Source: UBA493 sp035655435
Lineage (GTDB): Archaea; Iainarchaeota; Iainarchaeia; Iainarchaeales; Iainarchaeaceae
Assembly: GCA_035655435.1 (NCBI GenBank)
Contig: DASRUN010000047.1
Span: forward strand, 1 to 6,651
Direction: 5' to 3'
DNA: 6,651 nucleotides
The notes beneath the pieces are model-generated. The model was not told the origin of the DNA, did not search any database, and saw only the letters and a program-made list of their open reading frames with translations. This document shows, one piece after another, positions 4,136 to 6,651 of the stretch (positions are counted from its first letter, which is position 1; the number at the start of each line of letters is the position of its first letter). Both the position numbers and the translations under genes were made by a program.

Positions 4136-6651
4136 AACTGGGCTTGGTGAATGGACGCCCTTACATCATCAAGCTCTGACTCATATTTTTCCATGTATTT
4201 GTCATAAGTTTTTTTGTCCGTGCTTCCCTCAACAAAGTACTGCGTTTGTATTCCCTTGATTGTTTCAATCAATCTTTTTTCCCGCTTCTTCAAAGAATCT
4301 ATTCCTGTTATTTTTTTTACAATCCTTAACCCGAAAAAAAGCGTTATTATTCCCGCGACAACAAACAATACTATGCTGATCCCCGATGTCCTCAAATAAT
4401 AAAGATAAGAAATCCCGGTTACTTCAACCACTATTGTTTGTTCCGCCTGATTATCGTAGCCGTCATCAAGCCCTATTTTTACCGAAACACTTCCCTGATC
4501 ATTAATGTCAACAATGTAGGTTCCCTCATAAATTCCCTTGTCAATTCCCTTGAGCTCTATGGTTTTGTTGTTCACGTTTGCCAATATTTTTTCCGTGACA
4601 ACCGGCGAACCATCCTCATATCCGGCTTTTACTCTCACAATTATTTCCTCTCCCGCCAAAAAATTTGTGGTCTTCGGCTCAATTATTTCCAGATTAATGT
4701 TAGATTCAACAACATTGATTGAAGAGGAAGCCGAACCCTGTTTGCTTTGTTTTGCCGCATTGATCTGTATTCCAAGTTCTCCGTTTTTTGTCCGGTTCTC
4801 AATCAAAAAATTCCCTTCATAAAATCCCGTGCTCACTTCCACGAGATCAAACCTCAAACCGGAAGCAGTTGTTCCTGTCACAATTGCATTTTCAATCGGA
4901 TTATTTGCAACGTCCTTCACGGAAGAAGTTATTGTTACAATGCTTCCTTTTTTGAACCCCGCATTCGAATCCGTAATGCCAATACCCACTATGAGGAAAT
5001 TCGTTGCTTCAGAGCTCAACACGGAAATGTTTTTCTCCAAAATTCCAATGTTCCCGTTTTCATCAAACGACGTCATTGTTACAATATAGTTTCCGTCGTT
5101 GTCAATCAGCGTTGTCCTGTAATTTGCCGAGAACTTCCCGTTTTCCGAAAAAAGATTTTCATCCGCAAGCAATCTCTCTTCAAACTCGAAATTCAAATCA
5201 ATGGGCAAATTCACGGGAATTGTTTTTCTGCCAAGCGTTCCCTCCATTTTGAGATTATCCCCCAAAATATAAAACTCCTTGTCAAACTGAACGCTAAAAC
5301 TGAGTTTCGGAACAACGTTAATGAAAATACTTTTTTTCCCGATAACCCCGCCAAGTTCGGCCGTTATTATTATTGGGTAAAGCTGTTTGTCGACATCGCG
5401 ATTTATTATAAAATAATTCGCATAAACATTATCATTGCGCGTTCCCTCATCATGGCGCCCGTCATTGAAAAGAGCAATGCTGCCAAAAAAACCTTGTGCC
5501 CTAACCTGTGCCCCGGTAACTTCTTGCCCATCAACAACAACAGTTGCTTTCACTTGAACATTTTCGCCCCTCACATAAAAAGTGTCTGGAAAAGAGGATT
5601 CAATGAGTATTTCCCTTGGCTTGCAATCAGCTTCGCACGTGAAATAATTTTCTCCGCTCTCACATCTTGAGTTTCCGCACACTCCGAGCTTTATTGTCTG
5701 CTGGCAACTGTTTCCAATGCACGCAAATTCGAAAATATCATTTATACTCCCGCCGCATCCCCCACATTCGCTTGGCGCGGAACATTTTGTTTCCTCAGGA
5801 TCACACGTTCCATTTCCTATGGTTGTTAAGTTTTGGCATGTTGCCGTGCATCTTCCCGCGCCTGTGCAAACATCTGTTGTTGTCGAATCTCCGTCATCAC
5901 AATCCGCGCTTGTTGTACAAAGGGGGTTGCAGGATGAATTGTTACAGCTCGCCCCACATGTTCCCGCATTGAGACAGGCATCATTAGTAATTGGATTTCC
6001 ATCATCACAACTTTCGTTTCCCGTGCATGATATGCGGCATTGTGCATTAGAACAATAAGATGTTACCAATCCCGCATTCTTGCACTCATCAACAGTGGTT
6101 TCAGCTCCATCATCACAATTTGAATTAGAACTGCAAATTATTTCATTATTTTCTACAGTCAATTCTATTGATGTACCTTCTTCACTCTCATCTTCTTCTC
6201 CAGAATCAATTTGAGTGTTTGTACATGATGACTCGGTTCCGGGATTTGAACAGGCATCTGTTGTACTGCTATTTCCATCATCACAATCCGAATCCAAATT
6301 ACATTCAATTGTAATCCCGCTATCTATATTTGAACAGGTTGAATTGCATGCCCCGATTCTATTGCACGTGTCTGTTGTGGTTGCGATTGCGTCATTGCAT
6401 GCAAGGTCGTTTGTGCATGTAACATTGCATGTTCCGGAAGTGTTCAGGATAAGCATTACCACGTTTTTCGCTTCATTAACCTGGTAAGTTGTTCCATTAG
6501 AGCTTAAATAAGTGAACAACGATCCTGCACTTCCCTCATCAAACTCAAGTGTAATTTGCGCCCCGGCAGAATCGGCATCATACTCCACTAAAAATTTTCC
6601 ATAGTTTCCAACAGGAAAAGTGTGGTTCGCAATATTCACATATGTTTCGTG
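4120..6651 (-). CDS. Large surface-anchored protein with five Cys-rich repeats, Ig-like domains, TM helix and IQTxYF tail; N-terminus cut by window edge (P3)
   Basis: The frame is open to the right edge. A GTG at 6637-6639 is possible but not credible as the start: no signal peptide follows it and the frame continues upstream as HETY. Residue numbers here count from that GTG (839 residues visible). About 1-68 look like the end of a beta domain. Residues 71-268 hold five cysteine repeats, interrupted by an acidic linker at about 143-168. A C-G-N-x-R-C-E-x-G-E motif is at 321-330. About 341-443 is an Ig-like domain with an acidic loop, FNDGRHDEGTRNDNVYAN (391-408). Three Ig-like domains follow at about 446-540, 546-644 and 647-740, then a transmembrane helix at about 752-773 and a tail with IQTQYF (797-802), Y812 and Y819. 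Domain order matches P2 throughout, so the two arose by tandem duplication. By comparison with P2, very roughly 130-190 residues including the signal peptide are missing. Function is unknown; surface binding or scaffolding is inferred. Confidence 0.95.
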   Translation of the reverse strand, partial: HETYVNIANHTFPVGNYGKFLVEYDADSAGAQITLEFDEGSAGSLFTYLSSNGTTYQVNEAKNVVMLILNTSGTCNVTCTNDLACNDAIATTTDTCNRIGACNSTCSNIDSGITIECNLDSDCDDGNSSTTDACSNPGTESSCTNTQIDSGEEDESEEGTSIELTVENNEIICSSNSNCDDGAETTVDECKNAGLVTSYCSNAQCRISCTGNESCDDGNPITNDACLNAGTCGASCNNSSCNPLCTTSADCDDGDSTTTDVCTGAGRCTATCQNLTTIGNGTCDPEETKCSAPSECGGCGGSINDIFEFACIGNSCQQTIKLGVCGNSRCESGENYFTCEADCKPREILIESSFPDTFYVRGENVQVKATVVVDGQEVTGAQVRAQGFFGSIALFNDGRHDEGTRNDNVYANYFIINRDVDKQLYPIIITAELGGVIGKKSIFINVVPKLSFSVQFDKEFYILGDNLKMEGTLGRKTIPVNLPIDLNFEFEERLLADENLFSENGKFSANYRTTLIDNDGNYIVTMTSFDENGNIGILEKNISVLSSEATNFLIVGIGITDSNAGFKKGSIVTITSSVKDVANNPIENAIVTGTTASGLRFDLVEVSTGFYEGNFLIENRTKNGELGIQINAAKQSKQGSASSSINVVESNINLEIIEPKTTNFLAGEEIIVRVKAGYEDGSPVVTEKILANVNNKTIELKGIDKGIYEGTYIVDINDQGSVSVKIGLDDGYDNQAEQTIVVEVTGISYLYYLRTSGISIVLFVVAGIITLFFGLRIVKKITGIDSLKKREKRLIETIKGIQTQYFVEGSTDKKTYDKYMEKYESELDDVRASIHQAQLKGKK
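5836..6429 (-). repeat. Five cysteine-rich repeats in P3, partly spaced by an acidic linker
   Basis: Units begin at C75, C113, C169, C205 and C241 (numbered from the GTG at 6639), with C71 just before. They share C-x5-C-x10-C with the P2 repeats, and C169, C205 and C241 are exactly 36 residues apart. The ten-residue loops include DDGNSSTTDA, DDGNPITNDA and DDGDSTTTDV. The first copy has lost the acidic core (NDAIATTTDT). The third copy keeps its length but has valine where the fourth cysteine should be, and the second lacks that cysteine too, which changes disulfide pairing. At DNA level the recurring plus-strand ccatcatcaca near 6000, 6109 and 6278 is the DDG codons. Confidence 0.9.

Noticed and set aside
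4747..5670. Plus-strand open frame of 307 codons, the longest on that strand
   Set aside because: It lies antisense to P3 domains that are conserved in P2 and P1. Its product is a Cys/Asn/Ile/Arg-rich string with no domain pattern, and no sensible binding site was noted. It is a shadow of the minus-strand coding sequence.
5890..6290. Recurring ccatcatcaca motif as a CRISPR-like or regulatory repeat
   Set aside because: It encodes the DDG of the cysteine repeats in frame, spacing follows the protein repeat, and there are no unique spacers or full-length DNA repeats.
6637..6639. GTG as the real start of P3
   Set aside because: No signal peptide follows although the protein is clearly exported, and the frame stays open to the window edge. 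P2 has a complete extra N-terminal region at the matching place.

Overview
The window reads entirely from the minus strand. It holds four genes in one direction: two large cell-surface proteins (the upstream one cut off at the right edge), a smaller relative of both, and the first 131 codons of a charged cytoplasmic protein cut off at the left edge. Low GC, A-rich lysine-heavy coding strands, GTG/ATGA start-stop overlaps and the C-G-N-G-x-C-E-x-x-E-x-C-x-x-D-C type motif in large secreted proteins suggest an uncultivated archaeon, most like the DPANN groups (Woesearchaeota, Pacearchaeota, Diapherotrites and similar). No rRNA or other phylogenetic marker is present, so this is a moderate-confidence inference.

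Layout in transcription order (right to left). (1) 6651-4120, here called P3: 5'-truncated, with the end of a beta-rich domain, five cysteine-rich repeats, an Ig-like domain with an acidic loop, three more Ig-like domains, one transmembrane helix and a cytoplasmic tail. (2) 4123-1643, P2: complete, with the same architecture, a clear signal peptide, a ~165-residue N-terminal domain and three cysteine repeats. (3) 1646-429, P1: complete and short. It has a signal peptide directly followed by the equivalents of the last three Ig-like domains, then the transmembrane helix and tail. (4) 395-1, P0: no signal peptide, with a small helical N-terminal domain followed by a Lys/Glu-rich, probably disordered stretch. 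P3/P2 and P2/P1 overlap by 4 bases; P1 and P0 are 33 bases apart. There is no internal promoter or terminator I would defend, and no gene-free stretch longer than 33 bases.

How they may work together: all three surface proteins should be type I membrane proteins with large extracellular stalks. Their outer parts have diverged strongly, but the cytoplasmic tails keep IQTxYF-x9-Y-x6-Y with no gaps. This suggests that different ectodomains connect to the same intracellular partner or assembly. P0, the only cytoplasmic protein seen in the cluster, is a natural candidate partner, but nothing in the sequence proves that. Adhesion, cell-cell contact or envelope scaffolding are plausible roles; no enzymatic motif was seen.
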